NCBI GenBank assembly: GCA_001566295.1
Contig: KQ964247.1
Coordinates: forward strand, 2,108,001 to 2,172,000
Direction: 5' to 3'
Origin: Microdochium bolleyi
Lineage: Eukaryota > Ascomycota > Sordariomycetes > Xylariales > Microdochiaceae
DNA: 64,000 nucleotides
In this document: positions 33,957-46,075 of the stretch, piece by piece
Position numbering within the stretch: position 1 is the first letter of the stretch
How the letters are laid out: each line of letters begins with the position of its first letter
The notes under the pieces: model-generated
What the model was told of the DNA's origin: nothing
What the model saw: only the letters and a program-made list of their open reading frames with translations
Databases searched by the model: none
Position numbers and translations under genes: made by a program

Positions 33957-34832
33957 ATGACGGCCGCCAAGAAGAAACAGCCGATGCGAAGCCTGGCCTC
34001 CACTCGCCCGCCGACTCTGAAGAAGCAGAAGTCCATATCGCGAAAGGCCACCAAGTCGCTGATTAACTCACTACATCTCCTTGAAAAGAAGAAGGCCCAG
34101 GCCATTGCCAGGGGCGACCATGCTGCGCAGACTGCTATCGACGCCGAAATCGCCGGTCTCGGTGGCCTAGAGAGATACCAGCAGGCCAGTCTCCAAGGTC
34201 AACGTGTTGATCGCGGAGGAGACAGCTCACGCGTGCTCATGGAGTGGCTGCAGCCCATCTCAGCGACACTCAAAGAGTTCCAAGGAAACGGCCGCTTGCG
34301 TATGCTCGAGGTCGGTGCACTGAGCGTCACAAATGAATGCTCGAAGAGCGGACATTTCGACATGGAAAGGATTGATCTGAACAGCCAAGGAGAAGGTATC
34401 CTACAGCAAGACTTCATGGAGCGGCCACTTCCCAAATCTCGAGCAGAGGTGTTCGACATCATCAGCCTCTCTCTTGTTCTCAACTTCGTCCCAGATGCTG
34501 CTATCAGGGGCGAGATGCTTAGAAGGACACTCGAATTCTTAAAGGATCCAAACGACATCGAGTCACAAGATCTCAAAACTTCATTCCCGAGCCTGTTCAT
34601 GGTCCTCCCAGCCCCGTGTGTCACGAATTCTCGATATATGGACGAGGAACTGTTGGGTTCAATCATGACTAGTTTGGGCTATGTGAGAACTCATCGCAAG
34701 CTGACACAACGGCTTGTCTACTATCTATGGACACGCAAACATCTTGTTCTGCAGAAGCCGAGTTTCAAGAAGACGGAACTACGCCCGGGCGGTTCGCGAA
34801 ATAACTTTTCAGTCATTCTGCGCAACGCCTGA
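33957..34832 (+). CDS. BMT2: 25S rRNA adenine-N1 methyltransferase Bmt2
   Basis: Nucleolar SAM-dependent enzyme; yeast Bmt2 makes m1A2142 in 25S rRNA. Single exon, 291 residues. The N-terminus is Lys/Arg-rich, then a helical segment (INSLHLLEKKKAQA, GGLERYQQASLQGQ). The Rossmann core starts RLRMLEVGALSVTNECS, followed by HFDMERIDLNSQ (acidic SAM-ribose site) and ILQQDFMERPLP. The catalytic-side segment FDIISLSLVLNFVPDAAIRGEML is strongly family-specific, as is SLFMVLPAPCVTNSRYMDEELL. The start ATG at 33957 is the first in frame. Its 3' end is 156 bp from the convergent dehydrogenase gene. Confidence 0.95.
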   Translation: MTAAKKKQPMRSLASTRPPTLKKQKSISRKATKSLINSLHLLEKKKAQAIARGDHAAQTAIDAEIAGLGGLERYQQASLQGQRVDRGGDSSRVLMEWLQPISATLKEFQGNGRLRMLEVGALSVTNECSKSGHFDMERIDLNSQGEGILQQDFMERPLPKSRAEVFDIISLSLVLNFVPDAAIRGEMLRRTLEFLKDPNDIESQDLKTSFPSLFMVLPAPCVTNSRYMDEELLGSIMTSLGYVRTHRKLTQRLVYYLWTRKHLVLQKPSFKKTELRPGGSRNNFSVILRNA

Positions 34833-34988
34833 TACTTCTAGTGAGGATGTTCCAGTCACGTAATCGAGCAGAACTTGATTTCCACAACGCACAGATCTCG
34901 TGTTGGTTTTCCATCAGCCTAGAGAGACTCAGAGAGTGGTAACAAATATTCGCGTGCTAGGCAGGTCATCGACGGACGACAATGGTCT

Positions 34989-36497
34989 CTACAATTTGCT
35001 CTGGCTCGCCTGGCCGGTCAGCTCTCCTGTCATTTTCCAAAGACGTTCGGCCTTAACTTTGTCGGTTGCATGCCGCGCCGGCCGCGACTTGCGACAGTCC
35101 GCAAGGTATACGGCATCCGTCCCTGGTAGCACGCTGTCAGCATCACAACCTTATGGAAAACCGTGTCCAAGAAGTCGCAATCTTCAGCATGTGTAATGCT
35201 CTTACCGGCAAGACGCGGATCAAGGGCCGCCACAATGGTGGTCGCGCAACCCTGGTCGGTGGACTTGAAGAGGTCCTTCGGCATCTTAGTGACAGCCTTC
35301 GCTGCACTCGGGGTCATGTCATCCGCCAGATTTGTCATAATAACTAGACGAGTTTTACAAAGTAAGCAATCGACCGCTGCCGGCGGACAAGTCAAGATGC
35401 ACATTAAGAACCTGCACGACATGAAGAGTATCTGAAAGAGCGCCCAACTCACTGCCAGGGTCGACAGAAAAGCATTCGATCCCATTGGAACGAAGACGCT
35501 CCTGCAACGCAACGGTGAACAAGACATTGGCCGTCTTGCTCGAAGCATAAGCCAACCACCCGGCAAATCCATCATGAACCTCATAGAAGTGCTCTTCGAG
35601 CCCTTTGCGAGGTTCCTCGTCTTGGGGAAGTGGCCGGTCTGCCTCGAAGCTGGGGTCGCTGAAGCGGAACGGGGACACGTAATGGGCAGCGCTCGACAAA
35701 TTGACGATGCGAGTCATGCCATGCGTGGTCTGGCTCTTGGCCGCACGTCTAAGCAGCGGCAGCAGAAGGTCCGTCAGGAGGAACGGCCCAACATGGTTGG
35801 TCGCGAACGTAAGCTCAAGGCCATTGGGGGCCGAACGTCTCGTGCTCAGACTGATGCCAGCGTTGTTGATGAGCAAGTCGAGGTGGTCAGTCAGACGGGT
35901 GACCTCGTTTGCGGCGCTTCGAATAGCATCCTGTGATGCCAGGTCGAGGATCACGGTCTTCACATCCACCCACGGGCATTGGTTCCTGACGGCCGCAGCT
36001 ACAGTCTCGACCTTGGCTGCTGTTCGAGAGGCCAAGATTAGCAGTCCTGGGTTCGAAGCAGCCAGCGCAAATGCAGTCGCCTCGCCAAGGGAGTTGGGCG
36101 ATACCCCGGTAATCAAAACTATTCAACTCCGCTCGTACTGTCAGAGATGGTCTGCTTGAAGCCATGATGTACATGAAACACAACGAAGAAAACATGAATG
36201 GCCCTGCCAACAGGACATCCGAGAGGATCTGGAGTGGGCCAGAGATCTGCAGCGTAGATGCGCTGGTGCCAATCCCACGACAATTAACGGAAGCGGAGCT
36301 CCGTCCCGTCCCGGACAATAGCAACCCTGTGACGTAGTCGCCCAGATAACGGTATCTTGCGATGACTGCTCTGAGTTGATAAAGTCGCACTCACTATGCC
36401 TGCCCTCCACTTGGTCCTTGAAGAGTCTCGCGACTTCAGAACCCCGCGTATTTCTGTCAAACGCTGGCGTGCCAGTGGCTTGCGGCTTGGACGCCAT
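34989..36497 (-). CDS. short-chain dehydrogenase/reductase, retinol dehydrogenase/WW-oxidoreductase-like
   Basis: NAD(P)-dependent oxidoreductase of unknown substrate. Four exons, 36497-36395, 36118-35453, 35343-35206 and 35122-34989, with introns of 276, 109 and 83 nt, give 346 residues. The cofactor loop TGVSPNSLGEA begins at 38. NNAG is at 119-122, the catalytic Ser near 176-177, and Tyr225 and Lys229 in YASSK. The C-terminal pieces were rebuilt from splice sites: IIMTNLADDM, then AVYLADCRKSRPARHATD and AERLWKMTGELTG, all typical of this fungal SDR group. The third exon junction (PRLA-G/TDAVYLAD) is strongly supported by family pattern. The first exon and 276-nt intron are slightly less certain. 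The nearest neighbour is BMT2, convergent. Confidence 0.87.
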
Positions 36498-38962
36498 TTT
36501 GCTCGGCGTCAGGTCCTGTTCGTACAAAGGGTTGGTGGGCACCGGTGGAACAGCCCCGATGATATTTCTTCAAACGATGACCTCGTGCCGCGCGGCTTGT
36601 GCACGGCTGAAGCACGACTCTGTGGCAGTGAAGAGACAACAGCCAGTCCTGGTTCCCCCTTTGTGCAGCTAGCGTTGCGGGGTGCGTTAGTTAGTCTGGC
36701 GCCAAGGTGCGTGTGCCGTGCCAGGCTGAATGTCTCTGTGTGGAGAGAACTGGACAGACTGGCCCGTGGACAAAGCTGGGGAAGATGGGCTCAGCCTTCA
36801 GGAAAAAGAAGGGGGTTTCGTCACTCTGTCTCAGCAGCCCTTCCTCTGTGGCCAGTCAAGCCTCTGTCAAGGTTGGGCGGTATTCACAGGCTAGAAATCC
36901 GTCGGCAGGTCGAGCCGCAGGAGAGATGTTTGTTTTCCTGTCGTCAGGGCGGGCTCGACTTGCGTCAGAGTCGGGGCTGCGTGCATGCAGATGATGGTGA
37001 TGGTCAGCAGGATTAGACGGGATGCAGGGTTGTCGAGTCGTGCGAGGTCGTGTTCCCTGGTGGTTGCTATGTGCCGGGTAAAGACACGGGATGGGCCTCC
37101 AAGACACTCAGCATCGACCATAGTTAATGGGAGCAGTCATGGCAGATGTGCCCCAGATTGGCCTGTCTCGAGCAGTAGGGTTGCCTACGCAGGACTCCGT
37201 ACGTGGGCACATCGGGAACCTCCATTCCTCGAACCCACACTCGAGCACGCAAGGCCACTCACCACCCTTGTCTCGGAATGCGGGGGCGGAGTCGTCGACG
37301 CAGTGGCAGTGGCGTCAAGCAAGGTGCTTGTTGCTTTTTTGTTGGGCGTGCGTGGGCCACCCATGTGTCGCGGGAGAAGCGGGAAGTTTATCCCGTGGTG
37401 AATCAGAATTCTGTCAACTGTGATCAATCCCCTACTGTCGAGCTGGTATCTTGTCTTGGGCCCAGCCTTCAATGGGCAGGCGATCCTCAGCAGTGTGACG
37501 AGTGGTAGCCCAGAGCACACCACCACTGACGACAGGAGGTCCTCGATGATGCATGCCTCCGCCATGTTCCAGACAGGCTATTGGACATTGGACAGCTGCT
37601 ATTGATAGTGATTGCAGTGCCTGAGCAAACCCTGCAAATCACTTCCTTGTCGAGAGCTGGATGGCACGGCATACTCTTCGGGCTTGCTTGGCGATTGTGA
37701 ATTGTAATCATCGGACATCCTCTCGGCTCGTGGGCCGAAAGAAGGAAGGGGACGGGGCGATCGAGATCTTCCTCTGCTTCCTGCCCGATGTCACCTTTCG
37801 AATGGTTGTCTTATCATGTGGGCTGATTCTGTGTAATGCTCTGTCGATCTGCTACCTGAGCGACCGAGTCCCTCTGAACAGGATCACTCGCTTGCTTGCC
37901 CATCGACAGGTCAGATAAGAGCACGACGTTGACCACAGCGCCAGAGTAGAGATATGATATTCTCAACGTGACAGCCTTCCCAAACTGAGATCTAGTTTCT
38001 CGATTGTGTTCGAATAATCAGTAATCACAATGATGTCCAAGCCTGATCCACGTCTCTGTTAGATGATGACCTCGTCGCCCTACACATTGTCATGTGCCGG
38101 AGTACTCCGAGGCTTATCTTTGATTTACTGGTGTTTTCTTGGAACGGGACCAGCTGGCCACTCGAGCACACGTATGTGTGACGGATGGTCCAGATCGACT
38201 GCAGCGCGCCTCCTCCGGGTGAAAGTCAAAAACCTAACGCCAGCCAATTGTCTAGACGGGAACTTCGGAAAGTCAGTCAAAACACTGGGGGGCAGTCAGC
38301 AAGCTAATGAGTCAGTTGCTCCGGGAGACTGCAACCATCGCGGCCAGGCCCTTGGGCCGCCCGTCCAATCATTACTTGCTCCCGCCGTCGTCTACTGTGC
38401 CTCGTCCGCGTGGAACCGAGGGTTTCAATGCGGGTGGGCGATAAGCTGTTTGATATTCCCACGTCTTATGTCGTGGGCATCGAGGTTGTTGGGTATGCGG
38501 GTGTCTGAGGAGATGCTACTTCGGGGAGTCCCAGTAAGTATATGTTTGTCTATGAAGCCTATGAGGAAAGATATCGCATCGACTGTGGTCATCGGAGGTC
38601 AGCATGAGGACCTCTCGGTAGTGAAATATCAGAAGAATGAAGTACAGTCTCACAAGTTGGCATATCACAAAGCAACTGGCACGTGCTACTCGGCACATGC
38701 AGCTCTTGACGGCTGACTCGCATTAGCATTGTATTTTGGTTGAGTCGGCATTTGGATCAATAGTTGCCGGGCACTCCAGGCAAGCGTGTACATGTCGGAT
38801 GTGACAATAGCTTTCATGATCGTAGTCTGGGACATCGTAGTTTTTCGCATATAGCACTTCTCTTTATTTGTGTTGCACCGGGTTGAGACATGACAACGTG
38901 TATGAGATCCTTGGGCCCGTTTTCAATTTTATCACTTCTCATTGCTTGCACACTGGTTTTAA
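36498..38962. other. gene-poor region upstream of the dehydrogenase
   Basis: About 2.5 kb. It contains ACTCCGTAC (37194-37202) and a perfect 12-bp palindrome CGGAGTACTCCG (38098-38109). The longest frame (38063-38716, +) has no recognisable domain and a mixed composition. I see no gene. Confidence 0.45.
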
Positions 38963-40127
38963 CTAAGTGAGCACGGCGGCATGATGGACTGTGAGCGTCT
39001 GGTCATCAAGCAGGTCGAACGACTCTATCACGGGATACTGCTCGATGACCTGTGTCGGCAGCGCCGCATTACCAGGTCGCTGGACGACCAAGCTTCGCAT
39101 GCCGGCAGCAATGGCTGCATCGACCTCTTGGACGTTGTCACTCAGGAACAACCATTCGCCGATAGCGACGCCCGGGTGTTTGGCTGCGATCGTCTCGTAG
39201 CTGGTCTTGTTTTGCTTGAGCCCCGCATTGACGGTGTCGAACCAGTCCGAGATGAGCGGCGTCAGATCGGGCGGGCTGCTGCTCGTGTGCTTGAACAGTA
39301 ACTTCTGCGCGGGGACGGAGCCCGACGAGTAGATCATGACCTTGACGCCGTTATCCGTCCACGTCTTAAGCTTGGCGGGCACGTCTGGGAACAAGGGCGC
39401 GCGGATCTCGCCGTTGGCGTAACCACGCTGCCATAAGTAGCCCTGGAGGCTCTTGAGGTAGGCGATCTTGAGATCCTGCGCCATCAGGTCCTGGACGTGC
39501 GCGAGGAGAGCGCCCCTGGAGGCCGCGTGCTCCGGTGGGAACGCATTTTTATATTCCGCGAATTCGGGGCTGTCCCATTCCGTCTCAAGGGTATCGGGAA
39601 GAGCCCTGAGGGCGTATGGAAACTACAATACTGTTAGACCAAGAACCACGACAAAGCGAGCAAAAGGAGATTATCAAAGCAGAGTGCAGCATTTCATTGT
39701 CGTGGTCATCCTGCCAGGTATGTGGTCGGCATACATCAAAGCAGCACGGCGCCACCTCTGCCCGTTGCCGAGCGCGGGATCGGCAGCTTGCCGCAGAGCC
39801 ACTACCAAGGTCATTCGGAGTGGCGAACATGGCCACTCCGTGAGGAGGCAAGACAATAGAAGGGCATGGTGACACGGAGTGACAAGACAACTTGAATATC
39901 TTACCAGAACGTCCTTGACGAACGAGATGGGACAGACAGTGCCCTCTATCAATACGGAATAACGTCAGAATCAGGTTCCATAACTAGATACATTTGACTA
40001 CCAAGCATATAAGATGGAACAGGGGCGAGTGGCAGTGAACCAAACAGAGGAAAGTCTGCAGAGACTGGGCTTCGGTCTTACCAATGTCGAGCAGAGCGAC
40101 CTTCACAGAGGTGGGCGTCGCCGTCAT
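38963..40127 (-). CDS. UTR4: enolase-phosphatase E1 (methionine salvage)
   Basis: HAD-family bifunctional enzyme that enolises and dephosphorylates 2,3-diketo-5-methylthiopentyl-1-phosphate, recycling methylthioadenosine sulphur to methionine. Exons 40127-40082, 39945-39905 and 39622-38963, with introns of 136 and 282 nt, give 248 residues. The HAD nucleophile motif spans the first junction (LLDI/EGTVCPISFV, Asp14 and Glu16). FPYALRALPD opens exon 3. KVMIYSSGSVPAQKLLF is HAD motif II, GLKQNKTSYETIA holds motif III, and EWLFLSDNVQEVDAAIAAGM is motif IV. The 41-nt middle exon is unusually small but required for the motif. Intron 2 is long for this window and carries a perfect hairpin (separate entry). 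Confidence 0.95.
39816..39840 (-). other. perfect 9-bp hairpin in UTR4 intron 2
   Basis: CGGAGTGGC (39816-39824) and GCCACTCCG (39832-39840) pair perfectly over a 7-nt loop. The element lies inside the 282-nt second intron of UTR4, about 65 nt after its donor in transcript direction. Confidence 0.8.
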
Positions 40128-43100
40128 GGTAGTGGAAAGCCTGGTACCCGGACAAGTGCTTTCTAAGCCTCGGAAGGCAAATGGGGGCTGGAGTGAGAGA
40201 CGTCGTTGACTTTGTCAGCCTCGCACTTACGGCCAAGAAGACCCATGCCGTCCATGCCGCCAGCCAGGCTGCGTTCCAGCATGTGTATGCCTCATGGCAA
40301 GCGGTGAGAAACAAAGGGATGATCCAGCTTCACGAACCGTTTGAATCTGCCGGGAAAAAAAAAAAAAAAAAAAAAAAAAGAGCAGCAGGGGGCAAGGAAG
40401 AAGCCGGAACTAGCCTGGTTGACCTGAGCGTGTTCGGATCGTGGCCGGCAACGCGACGAAGCTTGGGTGGGACGTGTCTGCGCGGGGGTGAATTGTGATG
40501 GCTGTCTCGTCGTCGTCGCAGCAGGCGAACGTCTGATGTGGTTGGAGTAGTGTGTGAGAGCGAGAAGGCGGTGAAGAGGTGTATGGACTGCCATTGGCTG
40601 GGACCCAGCTCTTAGGTGGCAGGTTAATCGTGTCAACCTTGGAAGGCTTCAACCACCACGCAGAAGCGGACACACCCTCCATGCTGGCCCGCATATCGCA
40701 TCAATGTCCAAGCAGCCATCGCAATGGCATCACGCACGCAGGTGGATCTTTGCGATGCCGCATGTCGATGTTGCCTCCCCCAACGCTCCAGGTGACCGCA
40801 GTTCATGCCGCCTCGCCTCGCCATGCTGTTCTGCTGCTCGCCAGGCGCGCCGCCGTCACGTTGTCTCCGGTGGGACGATTATGCAAATCATGAGAAGTCA
40901 CCACGATGTGTCTCGCCTTGAAACGACCTTGGCCGACGCTGTCGGCGCTGCCGATGGACCGCCGCGCAAGGGTCGGGTGCAAGGTCAGGCCGGTGCCTCT
41001 CTCCTGAGTTGACCTTCCTGCCACGCGATATGAACAAATTCCCTGTCTCGATCCTGTACCCGACCCGCCACGAGCTCTCCGATGCTTGGATTCCCAAGAG
41101 ACCGTACCTAATACCCTGCCCTTGTCCTGTCCTTGGAAGTCTGGGAAAGGAAAAAAAAAACTCGTCAATGCTGGACCCTGCTGATACCAACCTCATCCAA
41201 CCCCCTTCGGGCTGATCAGCCACGGGCCTGGGTGCAGATGTTGTGGGGATGCAGAGGTCACCAGGGCCATCACGGCCGTGGCCTTCCAGAATCAGTTGGA
41301 GCACCTTACCAATTCGTACGAACCAGGAACGACACACGGATACAGGGCTTCGACCTGCATGCCACTACTGCAGCCACGCAGAGCCAGCACGGTCACGGAG
41401 GGCTCTTGCATGCAGGCCAACAGCAGCATCCACTGCAAGCTCGTGGAGAGCCAAACCAACAAGGGACCTGCCAGCCTCTGGGCCCACTCTGGAAGGACCA
41501 GACTGGCAAGAGTCAGGTCTAATATCAACATCGACTCCACACGTCGTCATCCCATGCCAGGCCTGGCTGGTCAGGCAGTGCTGCATCTCGACATCATGTC
41601 AACAGTCACGACCTCGGCAGCAAGGCCACTGACGATGCCAGAGCACTCAGAGCAGCAGCACCGAGGCCCACCCCCTCGCAGTCAACAAAAATTGATGCAC
41701 TTCAAGGTACTGGCATGTTGGGGGTATCTTACGAGCGTCACCACAGATTGCCCGCGCACGAGAGACCTGATACGTAATCTCAGCATTACCTACAGTCTGA
41801 ACAACCCGGTGGCGGCGGAACTCGCCGACAATGACACCTGCGCCCCCTTGCACTCTGTAAACGTGTCTGCGACATTCAATGCCGATGCTGTCTATTGTTT
41901 ACTTGGGTTGCTGGGCATCGGGAGATGGTGTGCAGAGTCCACCCAGGAGGAGGCGAATTGCGGGAAGGTGCAGTGAGACTGTCTAAAGGGACGGGTGTTG
42001 GCCTTACGTTGCATACTCTCAGTATCACCCGCGGACTGGTGCATTCCGACTAGGTAGTCCAACGTTGTCGAAAGGCAAGGGTGCCCCCTCTGAGACATCT
42101 TCTGGCAGCACTGCATGAGAAGGTTGCTCGGGTCGGAGAGCCACCAGGACTTGAATGGCTGTTGAGCAAGATCCCTGGCACCTCCTGCTCCTGCTGCCGT
42201 CCAATCGAGCACGCAGCCACTTCTGAGTGTGCTGCTATCTCGCAAACAACCTGACCCGTCTGCCGCGGGACGATCTGCCTCGCCTGGGGCATGAAGGGAT
42301 GCCGAGGATGGCGAACGCTCGCACGATCAGGTATGATCATCCTCTGATGATACTGAACAGTGCTCGGAAGCGACTTGTGCATAACCGCCTCGAACGGATG
42401 TGGCCATGCAGGTTGCACGGAGAAACCCGCAAATGACGACAGACACAGTCCGTGAGGATATCTACGGAGTACGACTGCTGGCATGCGCTCAATCAGTCAC
42501 GACCCGCTCGAAGCAAGATCTTTCGGATGGCACTATCAGCATTTAGCTGTTTATTGCTTGCGAGTATCTGCCCATCGTGATAACCAGGAAGCGCGATAAG
42601 CTCGTTAATTGGCAGCTGGATATCAGTCTGCACATGAAGATCTAGACAAGGACCGCCAGGAGACTATCAGCAAGTTAGAGATTGGCAGGTGGGCAGGTGG
42701 TGTGGGACGACCGCCCGTCAAGTCATGATCAGCGCTGGCACGGTCACACGACAGAACCCCTGAACACCCATCACCCCAATGGGGATGACCGACGGACATG
42801 CTGCCAAAGTTCCAACTCGCCCGTTCCAGCACGGATTGCACCACGGCGGTATGGTCCGATGCAACCGAACTCAGTCTCAGACACACGCGAAACAAAACAC
42901 ATGGGACGAGAATCATGATAGATGTCGCTGGTACTCGCTGTGCGAACTTCCATTGCCCAGGTGCCGACTTGAAGCAAATGCCAAAGCAGATGCCCGTCAG
43001 CCCAAGGGGCCTCGAGAGTGGAGTCCACCAAGCATGCATTGATACAAACTCACTATCGAGGCGTCGCCGATTCTGGAAGTCGACGAGGGCCAGAACCCGA

Positions 43101-45721
43101 CTGGGTTCGAGACACCAGACCCCGTTTGTAGAGTCTAATGTGCAGCCTGAAGGGATCAGGAAAGGGGTCCTTAACCTGTCTGAGTTCGGGGACAGGAAGC
43201 GTTCATGCGACCGGTCGTCTCGATTGAACCGGGACCGAATCCGGCCAAATCGAAGGGTCTTCCACAGCCATGCCGAACGTTCACAGTGCTGGACGATACG
43301 GACGGCACTACACAGAGAAAAAAGATACGGGAGGTCCTGAGAGCAGCGCGAGCCAAGCCTCACATCTCATAACACTCTAACCTGTCCGTCCTCCGAAATC
43401 GAAAGCCGAGACGGGGGAATCGCCGGTGTCAGGACATTCGGCTCGACTTGACTGGCAGCGAACAAAGGGCAAGCAAGGACACGCATGAACACAAGAACGC
43501 CACGTCCCTACGGAAGCCGCCGATCATTCGGACTGACGGACGATGACAGCACGGCTAGGTGCTGCGCATCGGCCACTCGGCGGTCAATACGTCCCCTGAA
43601 GACGGTTGGTGTAACGAGGCCGGGTACTTCGTGTGCATAATGTGCAGGTTCTGTACCACCACAACAACGGCAACGGTGGAGGGAAGCAAACAAAAACAAA
43701 TGGTAAGTAAACAAACAAATAAATAAAGACCCAGCGGCGACCCGCTGAGGAATCTCCACGACTTCGATTTTGCCACATGGATGGTTTCAGAGAGACACTG
43801 CGTACCGCAGCAGCTTCGCAGGCACGGACAGGGTCGCAATGCATTGGAGGCGTAGCTCGCTGTCTACTGGACCTGCATGAAATAAGATTGCGAGAAGAAA
43901 GCGGTCAGAGACCGGAATTGTGAGTATGGGAGAGAAACAGGAGGAGGTCGTAGCGTGTCGATGGCAAGTGTGTGTGTGTCTGGGGAGTGACTCGAGGGCA
44001 CAGCACATTTGGGCTTGCGACACAAGTACTCTGGCCTCCCAAGGTATCCCAAGGACTCCAAGCCACGTTGACAAGACAAGACGCGCTCCCAACCGAGACA
44101 TGCAGCTTGATAGGAGTGCATGCAGGAGGAGCTGCACAGCAGGCTTTAGCTATTGGCTCGGGAGGATAGAACGGAGCATTGGCTGCACTTCACTGGCTGG
44201 CTAATTGACACCTGTTGGAGAGGAGGCTTTTCTCGTTGGAGACGTGAAACAGCTGGCAGGAATGCTGGCTGGCTTCCCTCCGAGCCCATTGGGCTTCCCT
44301 TTGGCCTGCAGCTTGCGGAATGAGGTGACTACTGGGCTCGGCCGGTAATGATGTAGACAGCGGCGCCTGGAAACGACACGGCGCGCTCCGGAGGGGGTAG
44401 TACGGAGCCTCAGAGCCGGGCGGGACCGAGTGCCTACGTGTCGATTCGAGGTCTAATTATCTCCGGCTCTGTTACCTGCCCGCTAAGCAATAGCATCGTG
44501 TTCCATAGACTTCTCTGGCGGTCTCTCTCACGCCAGATGACTGCCTAGAGGTTCGGGCCAGACACGCGGGCTTTGTTGGGAAATGACAAGAAGACGAGAA
44601 GCACGCAACGTGGTCATTTGCGACGACATCGGCCTCCACATCAGCCTCTGCCCGGTGTCATGCACTGCCATCTGTCAATCACGAAAAAATGGAACTGGGC
44701 ACGAGGGCGCGCTGACGATATCACGGACCCATAGATAGTTTACGGGATAGGCAGCGAGCATTGCGACCTTGGCGAGCCGGCTGAGGAAGCGTGCGTGATC
44801 GGGGGCTCTCTCCCTGATGAGGTTCCCACAGGACACATCAGCAGCCTGGCAGGCAAGTGCTGTCGTGTGAACGACTTGCTGTTGCGTGTTTCCTGGTTTC
44901 AAAGCAAGGCGAAGGCGTGACGATGACCATCATCCGTGGGGCCCGACCCGACTCGCCCGAGCCCTGTCTGAGAGTGAAGGTCTGAGGTCAGAGAAGGGGG
45001 GACTGGACCCATCCGTTCCAAGGTTTAATCAATCTGCGAAAAGCAGGTACAGAATACAGAGTTGGAACGGGCGTGGGGAGGGGTCCCGCTTCGTCTGTGG
45101 AGGAGAAGGGAAGGTCAACCAGAGGCATGAGATACCTCACGAGAGAGTTGCGCGTGGCGCCGTCGGCGGTGGGATTGGGCTGGGCTCGAGGCCCTGCGAC
45201 TACCGTGGGACGAGGTAGCCAGACTGGCCTGGGGCGGTGAAGGCTGCAAAGGCGTGTGCAAGTGTGCGTGTGGTGCCGGGTGGCGATGCGCAGGAGCAGT
45301 CTGGAGCCAGCGGGCGTGGACCGCGAACCGCCGTTTTCAGCGTGTCACCCGACGGGCGACGATTCGCTATCGCGCCAGTATCAACACATGGTGCCGGCGC
45401 CCTGCTAGCGCCAGTGGGCTGCAGGGCTGCCACCAATGGCGGGGCTGAGGTCAGGCGGGTGGGTGGGGCCCTCTCCAAAGATGGATGGTCGGTCATGCCT
45501 GCCCAGCCGGGTGGAGACGCTCTTGCCGCTTGGCCAATCTTGCTGATGCCTCCAACAATCTGGGGTTCTAGGCCAGAGCTCGCACGGTAGCGTCCACCAG
45601 TAGCTGTCCTCGACCTCGCTGTCCATCCCCGTCCAGCCCGGATCGACACTGTTAGGGGCAGCGCGGCTGACCAAGTCTCTTTCCCGCTGTGGCGGCGGCA
45701 GCCACGGGCAGTATCTACATG
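40128..45721. other. 5.6-kb stretch without a supported gene
   Basis: Begins with the UTR4 promoter. It contains a 25-A run (40355-40379), TACGGAGTAC (42463-42472) and a TACGGAG half motif (44401-44407). The longest frames (41278-41976 on +, 42623-43363 on -, 45200-45772 on -) have no known domain, no run of splice-consistent exons and heavy mutual overlap. Distal promoter of the kinase, a long non-coding RNA, or plain spacer are all possible. Confidence 0.45.
40355..40379 (+). repeat. poly-A tract (25 A)
   Basis: Uninterrupted run of 25 A, 228 bp upstream of the UTR4 start codon (poly-T on the gene strand). Poly(dA:dT) tracts commonly exclude nucleosomes in fungal promoters. No retroposon body or target-site duplication is seen beside it. 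Confidence 0.9.
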
Positions 45722-46064
45722 TCCCAACAGTCTGTCTGTAACAGGCTCCACGCCAAGCACGCCTCGAGGCACGCAAGATCCCCCAGGAACGCGTCAGAGA
45801 CACAGTGCAAACCCTGCGCACATCCAGACGGTCCTGGCACCAGAACCGAACGGCGTCTCGCCCGCCCCTTCTGGGCCCCCCGGTAACCGGACACGCAAAG
45901 ACTCACACGGAGGGTACATCGTGACCCCCCTAGCCCAGGCGTTACGTAGCTGCTCGGCGCCCTTCCCTGGGTGCTCGCTGCGCATTGGGGGACTGCCCGG
46001 CGCCCACCCCAGCTTGTTTCGAACAGGTTCGCTGTCTCTCGCTCACTACGCAGAGGCACTGTAC

Positions 46065-46075
46065 GTACTCCGTAC
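46065..46075 (+). promoter_or_regulatory. GTACTCCGTAC motif upstream of the kinase
   Basis: Complete 11-bp near-palindrome immediately left of the pyrimidine-rich kinase leader. Equivalent full copy at 55416-55426 upstream of CDC48. Confidence 0.6.

Noticed and set aside
38063..38716. 217-codon plus-strand frame
   Set aside because: No recognisable domain, no neighbouring splice-linked exon, mixed composition.
40355..40379. Poly-A run as a retroposon tail
   Set aside because: No reverse-transcriptase remnant, gene copy or target-site duplication beside it; a promoter poly(dA:dT) tract is simpler.
43098..43112. GGTTCGAGAC-like tRNA B box
   Set aside because: Bases do not match the B-box consensus fully, and I found no A box or cloverleaf upstream.
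41278..43363. Frames at 41278-41976 (+) and 42623-43363 (-)
   Set aside because: The first opens at a GTG rather than an ATG. Neither resembles a known family or shows supporting splice structure.
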